Shown: in pieces, positions 35,273-44,649 of the stretch
Position numbering within the stretch: position 1 is the first letter of the stretch
Layout: the number at the start of each line of letters is the position of its first letter
Origin: Corynebacterium caspium DSM 44850
GTDB lineage: Bacteria; Actinomycetota; Actinomycetes; Mycobacteriales; Mycobacteriaceae
DNA length: 64,000 bases
Assembly (NCBI RefSeq): GCF_030440555.1
Contig: NZ_CP047118.1
Span: forward strand, 1,364,001-1,428,000
Reading direction: 5' to 3'
Notes under the pieces: generated by a model
Database searches by the model: none
Told to the model about the DNA's origin: nothing
What the model saw: the letters and a program-made list of their open reading frames with translations, nothing else
Made by a program: the position numbers and the translations under genes

Positions 35273-35781
35273 TCCAGGCGCGGCTCGTAGAAATCTAGCG
35301 CACTGTTAGTGGCAGAGGAATACTCACCATTGGCAGTGCGTATTTTCTGCGGTTGCTTAAGTGCTTCAGTGGCTAAAATAAAGGCTTGCAGCTCTGCTAA
35401 CGCAGTATTAAAGGCTTTAATCTCTGCTTCGGGAGCAGAGATAATTTCTCGGCAAGAAACTGTGCCCGGGATAGCGCCGCGTCGCCAAGCGGTGAACCAT
35501 TGTGCCTCTAAAATATCTACAGCCGCACTTAAAGGCTCTGGGGTGGGCAAATACTCCACCATGAGATCTTCTACTCCCTGGCGATATACCCGTGGGAGAT
35601 CCTCAACTATGAGCTCTACTGTAACTAGCCCTTGGCGGGCAGCTGAAGTAGAAACTTGCGGACTATTAGGTACAGAGTTGGCTAAAAATTCAAATACATC
35701 AATAGAAATTTGTGAAGGGTTATGGGCACGACGAGCCAAGCCACGCCGAGCGCACGTGTGTACAGGTGTAATCATCGTCAT
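35254..35781 (-). CDS. Hypothetical protein, 175 residues
   Basis: No recognised domain. The N-terminus MTMITPVHTCARRGLARRAHN is basic. The middle (45-130) has alternating hydrophobic strands and helices (LVTVELIVEDLPRVYRQG, AVDILEAQWFTAWRRGAIPG). The end is LDFYEPRLELKQRS. No signal peptide or membrane segment. It stands alone, convergent with the nagD-like gene. Two small hairpins (35810-35848) lie in its upstream region. Confidence 0.65.
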   Translation of the reverse strand: MTMITPVHTCARRGLARRAHNPSQISIDVFEFLANSVPNSPQVSTSAARQGLVTVELIVEDLPRVYRQGVEDLMVEYLPTPEPLSAAVDILEAQWFTAWRRGAIPGTVSCREIISAPEAEIKAFNTALAELQAFILATEALKQPQKIRTANGEYSSATNSALDFYEPRLELKQRS

Positions 35782-35809
35782 ACCGCGTCCTCAGAAGGTG
35801 AGTTAAAGA

Positions 35810-35848
35810 AACACCGCCACTTTTAGCGGTGTTAGACGAGTTTCGTCT
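35810..35848. promoter_or_regulatory. Two consecutive small hairpins upstream of the 175-residue gene
   Basis: AACACCGC (35810-35817) pairs with GCGGTGTT (35826-35833), and AGACGA (35834-35839) pairs with TCGTCT (35843-35848). They lie 30-70 nt before the minus-strand start codon. They could be a leader structure or a terminator for upstream transcripts. Nothing else was recognised in 35782-35988. Confidence 0.35.
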
Positions 35849-35988
35849 TCCCCAACGAGCTCGCAGTCTTTAAATCCTCTGATTACAGTGATCTGACTTA
35901 TCGCAATCTTGGTCGGCAAAGCTGCAAGCTGCAACCCTAAAGGACAGCTTGACCCCCTATTTATTAAACCTCAAGTTAAGCTTTAAAC

Positions 35989-36798
35989 TTAGGCAGATAT
36001 TTCCTGCCACAAGCTCTCATTAAAATCGCTCCACAAAGGCTTAGCCCAAGGCCCAAATTGCCTATCAGTAAGCACTACGGCAGCCTTTTTTAGTGCTGGA
36101 ACTAGCCATAAGAAAGTACCCGTCATCCCAAAATGTCCCGCCGTATTAGCAGGCATCGATACCCCTGTCCAATGCGGATTCTTTGTACCCTTAATTTCAA
36201 AGCCTAAGCCCCATAAATTCGGATTTTGCATCCCATAGCCCGGCACAATTCCGCGAATATCACCCCCATGATTTTGCAACGCCAAGGCTACCGTCTCCGG
36301 GGCTAAAAGCTGCGGATTTAGCACCTCTTGCGCAAATAGCAGCAAATCCTGCACGGTGGAATTAGCTCCATGCCCAGCAGAGCCTACCAATTCAGTAGCA
36401 CGCATTCCTAAGGGCTCAAATACCGCCTCTTTTAAATACTGGGCACAACTCATCCCAGTTTCAGCACTTAAAATATCAGCCAAAATCTCATAACCAGCCG
36501 AAGAATAAATCCGGCGCTCCCCCACCGGACGTTGCGGACGACGATCATCAAAACCCACTCCAGCACGATGACACAGCAAGTCCTTTACCGTGGCCCCAGG
36601 CGGACCGGCAGGAGTATCTAGCTCCCACACACCTTCTTCATAAGCAATCAAGAATCCATATGCAGCCAGCAACTTTGTAACACTTGCCAAAGCATAAATT
36701 TGCGTGATATCACCGTGGGAAACTATGCCGTTTCCAGTAATCACGGCACCGGCGGCAGAATTAACAGGCCAGGAGGAAATGGCTGCAAGGCTAGACAT
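35989..36798 (-). CDS. Serine beta-lactamase-fold hydrolase
   Basis: 269 residues from ATG 36798 (MSSLAAISSWPV), preceded by AGGATG. Class C beta-lactamase/DD-peptidase fold: SxxK motif SVTK (about 39-42), YxN-like YSSAGYE near 105, and the third-motif region HFGMTG. There is no export signal, so it appears to be a cytosolic esterase- or peptidase-like relative rather than a resistance enzyme. It follows the UDP-glucose dehydrogenase gene by 17 nt. Upstream in-frame ATG codons lie inside that gene. Substrate unknown. Confidence 0.8.
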   Translation of the reverse strand: MSSLAAISSWPVNSAAGAVITGNGIVSHGDITQIYALASVTKLLAAYGFLIAYEEGVWELDTPAGPPGATVKDLLCHRAGVGFDDRRPQRPVGERRIYSSAGYEILADILSAETGMSCAQYLKEAVFEPLGMRATELVGSAGHGANSTVQDLLLFAQEVLNPQLLAPETVALALQNHGGDIRGIVPGYGMQNPNLWGLGFEIKGTKNPHWTGVSMPANTAGHFGMTGTFLWLVPALKKAAVVLTDRQFGPWAKPLWSDFNESLWQEISA

Positions 36799-36815
36799 GC
36801 AGCACATCCTAGTAG

Positions 36816-38108
36816 CTAAAGCAGACGCCATCCGGCAGCCACCCATTTGGCCGTGTCTAGGCATCGATTAGCATCAATTAACACTGGCTTGGCCGGAAAC
36901 TCCATAAGTTCATGCGGATTTGCCTGCAAAAGTTCATCATGTGCAGTAGCAGTAATTGCCAATTGTGCCCCATTTAAAGCATGAGGCAGCTCAGTTATTA
37001 ATTGTGGTAAATCTTTTAGCAACGGATCCCAAATCCGAACTTCAGCCCCCAATAATTGCAACTCAGCGGCCAATAATAATCCCGGCGATTCCCGACAGTC
37101 ATTAGTACCTGGTTTAAAAGCGGCCCCCAATATCGCAACCTGCACTCCTTTTAAAGAACCAGCATTAGCAGCTAAAGCTTGCCCAATAACAGCTTTAAGA
37201 CGCCCGCTATTAAGGTCTGCAACGCTGCGCCCCAAATTCGCTACCTCCGGCGCATTAGCTTGTTGCGCTAGGTCTATAAACGCTTGTAAATCCTTAGGTA
37301 AACACCCACCGCCAAAACCAATTCCCGCATGTAAATACTGCTGTCCAATGCGTGAATCCAAACCAAGAGCAGTAGTTATTGCCGCAATATCAGCACCAGT
37401 ACCTTCAGCTAACTGCGCAACACCTTGCATAAAGCTTAATTTGGTAGCCAAAAAAGCATTAGCGCTTAGCTTAATTAACTCCGCTGACTCCCAATTTGTT
37501 TCCACCACCGGCACCCCGGCAGCAATCTGAGCAGCATAAATTTCTCGCGCGCATGCTCGTGCAATGTCACCAGCTTCCCCCGCAAGCGCCCCAATAACCA
37601 GCCGTTGGGGATACCTGGAATCAAAAACGGCATTTCCCTCGCTAAGAAACTCCGGGTTCCAAGCCAGATGAATATCAGCAACCGCCGATTCCCCAGAACA
37701 CAACTGCTTTTGCATACGCCGATACAAACTCGCCGTCGTTCCCGGTGGTACCGTCGATTTTCCAAAGATCACATGGCGCCCGGTTAAGTGTGGCAGCAGT
37801 GCATCAACGCATTCCTGCAATTGCTTTAGATCCATACCCGCGCCATTAGGAAGCTGTGGAGTTCCGACACAAATAAAGTGGGCTTGAGCAGTAGCTGCGT
37901 CGCGATAATCGGTACTAAACTGCAATCTTTTTCCGGCCTGAAGCTGCAACTGCGCTAACCCGGCTTCCTGAAAAGGCAACTCCCCCCTGTGCAGAAAAGA
38001 AATGCGGGCTGCATCGGTATCTATCCCAATAACTTCATGACCTATCGCCGCCAAATATGCCGCGTGTACATATCCAAGATACCCAATTCCCAAAACACTG
38101 ATCTTCAC
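36816..38108 (-). CDS. ugd: UDP-glucose/GDP-mannose dehydrogenase family (UDP-glucose 6-dehydrogenase)
   Basis: 430 residues. The Rossmann motif GIGYLG starts at residue 7 (VKISVLGIGYLG), with VIGIDTD as the NAD ribose contact. The active-site Cys is in GIGFGGGCLPKD near 265, and the central LSANAFLATKLSF and C-terminal AFKPGTNDCRESP are present. The enzyme oxidises UDP-glucose to UDP-glucuronate with two NAD. The GTG at 38108 is chosen because it fits the family start and AGAGG lies upstream; the frame continues to a TTG at 38147. It pairs with the beta-lactamase-fold gene. No glycosyltransferases are nearby. Confidence 0.9.
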   Translation of the reverse strand: MKISVLGIGYLGYVHAAYLAAIGHEVIGIDTDAARISFLHRGELPFQEAGLAQLQLQAGKRLQFSTDYRDAATAQAHFICVGTPQLPNGAGMDLKQLQECVDALLPHLTGRHVIFGKSTVPPGTTASLYRRMQKQLCSGESAVADIHLAWNPEFLSEGNAVFDSRYPQRLVIGALAGEAGDIARACAREIYAAQIAAGVPVVETNWESAELIKLSANAFLATKLSFMQGVAQLAEGTGADIAAITTALGLDSRIGQQYLHAGIGFGGGCLPKDLQAFIDLAQQANAPEVANLGRSVADLNSGRLKAVIGQALAANAGSLKGVQVAILGAAFKPGTNDCRESPGLLLAAELQLLGAEVRIWDPLLKDLPQLITELPHALNGAQLAITATAHDELLQANPHELMEFPAKPVLIDANRCLDTAKWVAAGWRLL

Positions 38109-38280
38109 AGCTTTAGACGCTACCTCTTCCGCACCGCCTCTGCTCAACTGTGCATCGGGGGCGTTTGAGGCGCGGCTTTGATCCCATTTTCATGCAGGAT
38201 TAAACCTAAGATCACCTGCAGATTTGCCAATATCTAGAGCGGCCTATATAGTAATCATCCGTTGCCACATAGTGACACAA

Positions 38281-38356
38281 TCCTCCATAGCTCAGTTGGC
38301 AGAGCATTCGACTGTTAATCGAAGGGTCACTGGTTCGAGCCCAGTTGGAGGAGCCA
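38281..38356 (+). tRNA. tRNA-Asn (anticodon GTT)
   Basis: The acceptor stem TCCTCCA pairs with TGGAGGA. The D-arm is GCTCAGTTGGCAGAGC. The anticodon stem TTCGA/TCGAA carries the loop CTGTTAA with anticodon GTT. The T-arm is TGGTTCGAGCCCA, the discriminator is G, and CCA is encoded. Confidence 0.95.
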
Positions 38357-38361
38357 ATATC

Positions 38362-38402
38362 CCAGGTAAGAAGCATAAAGCTTCTAGCCTGGGTTTTTTA
38401 TT
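38362..38402 (+). terminator. Terminator of tRNA-Asn
   Basis: CCCAGG and AGAAGC pair with GCTTCT and CCTGGG around a short loop, followed by TTTTTTA. Confidence 0.75.
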
Positions 38403-38460
38403 TGTATTTTATACATTCGGGCTATTTAAATCTCATTTCTTTTTTGATACGGTGACCGGC

Positions 38461-38760
38461 ATGGACGCCAAACATTGGTTAAGCCTGAATTCCGGACAAC
38501 TCATTACGAACCAATTTGTAGCTGATGTGCTAAAAATTACTCGTAAAACGGCTAGTCGACGCCTTAAAACTCAACTCTCCTGTGCAGACTTATTTTTGCT
38601 CTGCGAACACTTAAATATAAATAAAATCTACGCTTTAGTTGAACTAGGCTATATCGATTCCTCGGAAATAACTGGATACATATCCTCTAGATATTTATCC
38701 CATCAAACTACTAGCAGTGCGGATTCACCGCTTATCCCTACCTCCACAACCTATAAGTAA
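38461..38760 (+). CDS. Small helix-turn-helix protein, 99 residues
   Basis: Starts MDAKHWLSLNSGQLI. Residues 15-50 (LITNQFVADVLKITRKTASRRL) form a likely helix-turn-helix, followed by LCEHLNINKIYALVELGYI, a pattern seen in short corynebacterial DNA-binding proteins. The C-terminal 20 residues are Ser/Thr-rich. The frame is open back through tRNA-Asn, so the ATG at 38461 is the sensible start, though its ribosome-binding site is weak. It is 70 bp upstream of the M20 amidohydrolase gene and could regulate it. That link is only positional. Confidence 0.65.
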   Translation: MDAKHWLSLNSGQLITNQFVADVLKITRKTASRRLKTQLSCADLFLLCEHLNINKIYALVELGYIDSSEITGYISSRYLSHQTTSSADSPLIPTSTTYK

Positions 38761-38830
38761 TATAGCCATAGCTAGTCCCCTTCCCTCTCCTCCGGAAATT
38801 TTCAGCTTAGCTAAGAAGTAGGTATCACCT

Positions 38831-40087
38831 GTGCTTGAAAAGCGAATCGCCCAAATCCTGCAAAACGCTAACGGTGATCTTTCCTTTCAAAAACGGATCT
38901 ACCAGCAATTACATGCCCACCCAGAGCTTTCTGGTCTAGAGACTGTTACTGCTGGGCGTATTCAAAAAGAATTGCAAAATTTTGACTGCGAAGTAATTAC
39001 CGGTATCGGAGGCCATGGCATTGTGGCAATATTTCGAAATGGCCCCGGTAAAACAGCCTTGATGCGTGCTGATTTCGATGGTCTCCCCATCCGGGAAGAA
39101 ACCGGGGCTTCTTTTGCTTCACAGCACGTCCAAATAGATAAAAAGGGCATCGAGCAGCCCACAATGCACGCCTGTGGACACGATATGCATGTCACTGCCA
39201 CGCTTGGCCTATGCGCGCTAATGGATGCCAATCGCCAGGATTGGCAGGGCACGTTTATTGCACTTTTCCAACCCTCGGAAGAGAATCTGCAAGGTGCTAA
39301 AAATATGCTTGCCGATGGTCTCCTAAGCAAAATTCCGGCCCCCGATATCTGCTTTGGGCAGCATATTTTACCTGGTCGTGCTGGGGAAGTTTATTCTCGC
39401 CCTGGCCCCACCATGGCCACTACGGTTTCGCTGAAAATCACAATTCCTGGCATTTCAAATCACGCCTCAGTACCTCATCAGGCCATCGATCCAACATTTG
39501 CCTTGGGAGCTATTTTGATGCGGCTCCAAGCAGTAGTAGGAAGAGAAGTTAATCCACATGATTTTGCTGTAGTAACTGTCGCAGTTATTAAAGCAGGAAT
39601 AGTTCCCGGTATTATCCCAGGTTCTGCAGAGTTAGAACTTAGTTGTTGTTTTTATGATTCACAGGTGCGCGATAAAGTTATTGCTGCTATTAAACGCTTA
39701 GTGCGTGCCGAATGTTTAGCTTCAAATTGTCCAGCGGAACCTATTTTTGAGTACAATTCTGCAGCCCCTTTAACACATAATGAAGCAGAAGTATTTGCTA
39801 CAGTGCGCCCGGTTTTCGATGCCGTATTTGGGGAAAACTCTCGCGATGCCTATAAGAATGCCGGCGGAGAGGATTTCTCCCATATTCCCACCGCCTTCAA
39901 AGTTCCTTATTTATATTGGTTCATTGGGTGTACTCCGCATGAGATATGGGATGCTGCGGTGGCAACGGATACCACAGATCAGCTCCCAAGCAACCACATG
40001 CCTAATTTTCTTCCCGATTTTGAGCACACTGTCAATGCAGCTACTAAAGCCGCCGCGGCAGCCGTGCTGACATATCTGGTGAAATAG
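38831..40087 (+). CDS. M20-family amidohydrolase (peptidase M20D type)
   Basis: 418 residues from a GTG start preceded by AGTAGG. Two-zinc amidohydrolase: HACGHDMH (113-120), PSEENLQGA (about 153) with the catalytic Glu, the lid/dimerisation domain GISNHASVPHQAIDP near 210-225, and GGEDFSHIP near 347. The M20D subgroup includes hippurate hydrolases, N-acyl-amino-acid deacylases and the corynebacterial enzyme that frees axillary odorants from Gln conjugates. The exact substrate cannot be told. It is convergent with the YccF gene. Confidence 0.88.
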   Translation: MLEKRIAQILQNANGDLSFQKRIYQQLHAHPELSGLETVTAGRIQKELQNFDCEVITGIGGHGIVAIFRNGPGKTALMRADFDGLPIREETGASFASQHVQIDKKGIEQPTMHACGHDMHVTATLGLCALMDANRQDWQGTFIALFQPSEENLQGAKNMLADGLLSKIPAPDICFGQHILPGRAGEVYSRPGPTMATTVSLKITIPGISNHASVPHQAIDPTFALGAILMRLQAVVGREVNPHDFAVVTVAVIKAGIVPGIIPGSAELELSCCFYDSQVRDKVIAAIKRLVRAECLASNCPAEPIFEYNSAAPLTHNEAEVFATVRPVFDAVFGENSRDAYKNAGGEDFSHIPTAFKVPYLYWFIGCTPHEIWDAAVATDTTDQLPSNHMPNFLPDFEHTVNAATKAAAAAVLTYLVK

Positions 40088-40089
40088 CT

Positions 40090-40497
40090 TTAAATTGCAA
40101 AGCTAGGTTCCGCGTTTGGGAAGCTTTTTTTGGACACAACTGTCTTCCCAAAAGGGAAACAGGTAACTGGAATCATTTTCAGGTCAGCAATAGCCAGTGG
40201 AATACCAATAATTGTTAGCGCTAGGAAAAAAGCTGAACCCAGATGCGCCATCGCCAACCAAAATCCAGCTACCACAAACCACACCAGATTCATTGCAGTA
40301 GTTGCACCACCTGCATCAGGTTTTTGCACTACTACGCGCCCAAATGGCCACAGCACATAGCCAGCAATACGGAAACACGCTAATGAAGCCGGCAGAGTAA
40401 TAATAAAAATTGCACTGAACAGCCCGAAGATAATATAGAGGCAGAAAAGTACAAATCCCCCGAAGATCAACCAAATAATATTCAATATAAATCGCAT
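40090..40497 (-). CDS. yccF: YccF-domain inner membrane protein
   Basis: 135 residues from ATG 40497 (MRFILNIIWLIFGG), with AAGGGA 4 nt upstream. Two copies of the YccF motif can be read: NIIWLIFGG then GYVLWPFGR, and NLVWFVVAGFW then TCFPFGK. Each covers two membrane segments, giving four in total. Function of the family is unknown. The gene ends 2 bp from the M20 gene stop, convergent. The gene-poor A+T-rich stretch starts just upstream. Confidence 0.85.
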   Translation of the reverse strand: MRFILNIIWLIFGGFVLFCLYIIFGLFSAIFIITLPASLACFRIAGYVLWPFGRVVVQKPDAGGATTAMNLVWFVVAGFWLAMAHLGSAFFLALTIIGIPLAIADLKMIPVTCFPFGKTVVSKKSFPNAEPSFAI

Positions 40498-41310
40498 AAT
40501 TCCCTTAATCCTGTTTAGCTGTGCGGTATGCACGGTGTATTTCGATAGTTTTTGGTAATACGGAACTATATCCCTGATATATCTTGAGTCTGTAATTTCT
40601 TGAGTTAAAAAAGGAAGATTATAACGATTATTTTTAAATTACAAGCGGTTTTGTAGGAAGATAACCAACTCGTTTGACAGTTTTTAGCTGACAGCATCCC
40701 AATTCAAAGCTTTCAGTTATAAAAAACTAGTATTAGTTTATAACTCATATATACTGCTTAGTTCACGAATGATTGATCTGGTCAGAACTACCTATCTGTT
40801 TACGCTTTATTACTTCAAGTCTTGGAATGGCTTGCTTAAATCAAAATATAAATAAAATATTGCGATCAGCAAAATCTTTTAAAAAGTTTGCACAAGTTTA
40901 CTAATTTATAATTTATGCGCTCTTATTTTAAACATAGAGTGAAGCACGCTATTTAAAGCGATATGCACCTCACGATAGGCAGCCATGGATCACGGCGCTC
41001 ACCGGGATGGTATACCGATGGAAGCATAGACACTGAATCATGCATCGCTACACAGCTAAATAGCGCTGGGTGTAACCGATTCTCGCAACATGCCGATGTT
41101 CTCCTTCTTGCATATTTCAGCACCTTTAGGAACCCTTTCCTTCAATATCTAATTGAAAAACTTAATGTTTCTGCACAGGGTTACCCGAAAGGAACTAGAT
41201 GAGAGGCTAGGTGCTACCGGCGCATCGATTAGCAACAGAAGTTACGGCAAGAGTAGTCGATCTTCTCCTCTTCTCCCCCGGAAAATCCCCCTTGAGGAAG
41301 AAAACACGAA
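40498..41310. other. A+T-rich gene-poor region at a likely rearrangement junction
   Basis: About 800 bp without a convincing gene. The part 40540-40960 is strongly A+T-rich and full of stops. From 41175 a plus-strand frame reads RVTRKELDERLGATGASISN, close to the start of an XRE-type repressor, but it degenerates within 20 codons. An open frame at 40963-41202 has no ribosome-binding site and no recognisable features. The stretch lies just past the 3' end of the initiator tRNA gene, a common integration site; no duplicated tRNA end was found. Confidence 0.55.
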
Positions 41311-41311
41311 A

Positions 41312-41331
41312 ACCCCCTCCGAAGAGGGGGT
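41312..41331 (-). terminator. Terminator of initiator tRNA
   Basis: ACCCCCTC (minus strand) and GAGGGGGT form an 8-bp stem with a TTCG loop, followed by TTTTC on the minus strand, 11 nt downstream of the tRNA CCA. Confidence 0.75.
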
Positions 41332-41342
41332 CTCGTGGGACA

Positions 41343-41419
<77 letters not shown>

Positions 41420-41492
41420 TCACGTATCTGAATCAGATACTGTGCCTTGCGGCAACGTGTTCATACTTTACATAGATCGCTAAGAAAGGGCA

Positions 41493-41534
41493 AATCCCCT
41501 GTGTGCCTTCGGTATTGGGCTCACAGGGGATTTG
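41493..41534 (-). terminator. Terminator after UPF0182 gene
   Basis: AAATCCCCTGTG (41493-41504) pairs perfectly with CACAGGGGATTT (41523-41534), a 12-bp stem with an 18-nt loop, 19 nt below the stop codon. Confidence 0.65.
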
Positions 41535-41552
41535 GTTAGCACCTAAACAAGC

Positions 41553-44525
41553 TTAACGATTTTGGTAGGCAGCTACAGCTGCATCCAGCTCATCAAGGGC
41601 TTTGCCATATTCCTCGAAAGAACCAGTCTTGGCCCGATCAAGGTTATTGAGGGCATCGTTTATGCGTTGGATCGCCTCACCTTCAGATCCACTGGCAGTA
41701 GCTGGTCCGGAAGGCTTTCCAGCAGCATCTGCTATTGCATCCTTATCGGCAGGCTTAACTGCGGGCTTAGCAGCAGAATCTCCCTCTACTACCTCAATAT
41801 CTTGGGCAGCCTTGGGATCAATGCCAACCTGTGCCAAAGCCTCGGCGATGGTGGGAGCATAGCCCACCCGGCCACCGTAGGAGACCAGAGCGCGCAAAAG
41901 CTTAGGGAAGGCAGATTCTTGATCTTTACGCTGCGAGTACAAAGGCTCCACGTAGAGGATCTCTCCTCCACCCACCGGCAAGGTGAGCAAATTGCCATTG
42001 CGAAGATCGTTAGTTCCCTGCCATAGCGTGCGGTCACGAGCAATCTGATCCGAGGACATCATGGTGTCCTGAGCCTGCTTCGGACCTTGAGTTTGGGTAT
42101 CGGTTGGCAATATTCGCACGGTGATATGACCGTAATTATGCGGATCCGAGGTAACCGTCATATGCGCCGAAAGGAACTGACGATTAAGGCCACGGAAAGG
42201 CGTAATTAGCTGGAAAGTAGCGTCGTTTTCCGTAGTAGCAGGGTCATCAGCAACTATATAATAAGGCGGCTGACGCAAGGCATTGCGGGCCTCCGGGGCC
42301 GTGGGATCATCTGGGACGGACCAGAAAGCATCGTTTTGGAAGAAGACCAGCGGATCGCTTACGTGGTAACGAGCCAAAATCTCCCGCTGTACCTTAAACA
42401 TATCTTCGGGATAGCGCAGGTGGCTATTTAGCTCTGCAGAGATTTCCGACTTCGGCTTTACCGTGCCAGGGAATACGCTTTCCCAAACTTTTAGCACCGG
42501 ATCTTCGGAATCAAATTCGTAGAGTTCCACAGTTCCGTCATAAGCATCCACAGTGGCCTTGACAGAATTACGGATATAACCCACGCTATTGCTGAGCAAC
42601 CGCTGTCGGGTGCCATCGGGATTTGAAGCATCCTCAGTTACTTCTTGCAGCTGCGTGCGTGTGGAATAGGGCAGCGCGCTCAAGGTGGTGTAACCATCAA
42701 CTATCCACTTGATGCGGCCATCAATAACCGCTGGATAAGTTTTGGAATCCGTAGTCAACCAGGGAGCTACTTTTTCCACGCGCTTACGCGGATCGCGCTC
42801 GAAGATAATCTTGGACTCGGCGCCGACGCGATCAGAAAGCAGCAGGTTCATTTCCTGGTACTTAACGGCAAAGGCAACCCGATTAGCCAAATTTCCGATA
42901 TCAACGCCAGCCTTGCCCTCATAGGTATAAGAAGACGTATCGGTATCGTATTCAGCATCTGTCCCAGTGGAACCAACCACCGCATAATCTGCGCTATCCG
43001 CAGCTGAAGCAATTACGGGACCAAAATAAATACGCGGCTGGTCAACATTAATGCCAACTTCTTCATTAGAACGCAATTCGGCATCTTTATTCATCGATTG
43101 CAGATCTGAAACTCGATAAACAGGGTAACCACCACGGGTGGAACCGACATCGCGGGCTACTTCATCAACCTTATTAGCTTGCGCAGCAATAAAGCCATTA
43201 CCGTGGGTGAATACGGTGTGGCGGTTAATCCAGTCACGCTGATTTTCCTGCAAGGAATTGGGATCAAGCTCACGTGCGGCCACAACGAAGTCCCGGATTT
43301 CCCCGTCGACGTTATAACGATCTACCGCCAGATACTCAGGGAAACCATAGAAATTCCGGAGTTGCTGTTGCTGCGTGAAAGTAGGAGAAAGAATCTGTGG
43401 ATCCAAAAGGCGGATATTAGAAATCGTGGCTTCATCGGTAGCAACAGCTTCATTAGAGGCCTTCTTAGCCCCCCAATTTTCCTGATAGGTCACTTTGTCA
43501 TCAGTTAAGCCATAGGCATAACGAGTGGCCTCAATATTGCGCGCAATGAATTCCGATTCTTTAGCCGCACGGTTAGGACTAACTGAGAAACGCTCCATGA
43601 GCATCGGCCAAGCAGAACCAATAGTAAGCGAGGAAACCACCATCAAAACGATGGCCAGCGCTGGGACCCGCAAATCACGATAAATAATCGAGGCAAAAAA
43701 CGCCGCTGCAACTACCACGGAAATGATCATCAAGATCATCTTGGAGGGCAAATGCGCATTAATATCGGTATAACTACCGCCGGTAAAAGTACCATGTTCG
43801 TTCATTAGAAGATCAAAACGATCTAGCCAATAACCAAAAATTAAGACCAGCATCCACAGCCCTGCAATCACAGCTAATTGCACGCGCGCAGGAGTAGAAA
43901 TATGTCCCTTAATTCCTTGCAACTTATTACCAGAGCGAATTCCGCCAAGCAGATAATAACCAGCCAATGAAATAATAAAAGCCACTACAAGCAGCAAAGT
44001 TAGCGTGCTTTGGGTTAACCGCAAGAAAGGCAAAGTAAAAGCATAAAAGCCTAGATCTTTGCCAAATTGGGAATCAGCTACCCCGAAATCATGGCCATTT
44101 AAGAAAACCATGGCAGTACGCCAATTGACTTGGCCAATCACTCCGGCCATAATCCCCACAAAAATTGGAAGGCCAATTAGTAGAGTTCGCACAGACTGCG
44201 CGATCAACATGCGGTATTGATGTACCGGAGAATTTATTTCCAAACTCTCCACTTCACGTGGACGATTTTTCCAGGTGAAAAAGCTGGTAGCCCAAATAAT
44301 TAAGGCTCCAAGAATTCCGAAAATAAGGAAAAGAATGATACGTGCAACTAGCACGCGGGTAAATACTCCCCGGAAATCAACCTCAGCAAACCAAAGCCAG
44401 TTGGTATAGAAACCAATGGCCATTGGGGCAACAAAAACAAGGATGGCAAGAATGCCAATAACCCCCGTTAAAGTGCGGCTAGGCTTTCGCGTCCGGGCTC
44501 GCGCGTTAGGAAATCCGCTCGCCAC
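41553..44525 (-). CDS. UPF0182 family membrane protein
   Basis: 990 residues from GTG 44525, chosen because AAGGAG lies 7 nt upstream; the frame stays open to 44591. The N-terminal third holds about seven membrane segments (for example TGVIGILAILVFVAPMAIGF and RIILFLIFGILGALIIW). A large extracytoplasmic domain follows (about 300-900) with repeated Tyr/Asp-rich strands. The C-terminal tail has a charged helix (QRINDALNNLDRAKTG). The family is widespread in actinobacteria and cyanobacteria with unknown function. In Mycobacterium it also neighbours the PDZ/Lon-type protease gene, as here. Confidence 0.9.
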   Translation of the reverse strand: MASGFPNARARTRKPSRTLTGVIGILAILVFVAPMAIGFYTNWLWFAEVDFRGVFTRVLVARIILFLIFGILGALIIWATSFFTWKNRPREVESLEINSPVHQYRMLIAQSVRTLLIGLPIFVGIMAGVIGQVNWRTAMVFLNGHDFGVADSQFGKDLGFYAFTLPFLRLTQSTLTLLLVVAFIISLAGYYLLGGIRSGNKLQGIKGHISTPARVQLAVIAGLWMLVLIFGYWLDRFDLLMNEHGTFTGGSYTDINAHLPSKMILMIISVVVAAAFFASIIYRDLRVPALAIVLMVVSSLTIGSAWPMLMERFSVSPNRAAKESEFIARNIEATRYAYGLTDDKVTYQENWGAKKASNEAVATDEATISNIRLLDPQILSPTFTQQQQLRNFYGFPEYLAVDRYNVDGEIRDFVVAARELDPNSLQENQRDWINRHTVFTHGNGFIAAQANKVDEVARDVGSTRGGYPVYRVSDLQSMNKDAELRSNEEVGINVDQPRIYFGPVIASAADSADYAVVGSTGTDAEYDTDTSSYTYEGKAGVDIGNLANRVAFAVKYQEMNLLLSDRVGAESKIIFERDPRKRVEKVAPWLTTDSKTYPAVIDGRIKWIVDGYTTLSALPYSTRTQLQEVTEDASNPDGTRQRLLSNSVGYIRNSVKATVDAYDGTVELYEFDSEDPVLKVWESVFPGTVKPKSEISAELNSHLRYPEDMFKVQREILARYHVSDPLVFFQNDAFWSVPDDPTAPEARNALRQPPYYIVADDPATTENDATFQLITPFRGLNRQFLSAHMTVTSDPHNYGHITVRILPTDTQTQGPKQAQDTMMSSDQIARDRTLWQGTNDLRNGNLLTLPVGGGEILYVEPLYSQRKDQESAFPKLLRALVSYGGRVGYAPTIAEALAQVGIDPKAAQDIEVVEGDSAAKPAVKPADKDAIADAAGKPSGPATASGSEGEAIQRINDALNNLDRAKTGSFEEYGKALDELDAAVAAYQNR

Positions 44526-44649
44526 AGTCAAGCTCCTTAAAAAAGTAGTGATTGTTATGAGACTAGGTATCCTTTCCCACTGTACGGACATCCTCCGAAC
44601 TTTGACCAGTTAAATTTGTTAAATATTAAAGTCCTTTAAGGAAATAACC

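Noticed and set aside
36799..36864. Upstream start for the beta-lactamase-fold gene
   Set aside because: It would lie inside the UDP-glucose dehydrogenase gene and adds Cys/Met-rich residues with no family match; ATG 36798 has its own ribosome-binding site.
38224..38460. Open reading frame running through tRNA-Asn into the small HTH gene
   Set aside because: The first 79 codons translate the tRNA and its terminator; the real gene more likely starts at ATG 38461.
40963..41202. 79-codon open frame in the A+T-rich region
   Set aside because: No ribosome-binding site, no recognisable motif and irregular composition; probably chance within a decayed stretch.
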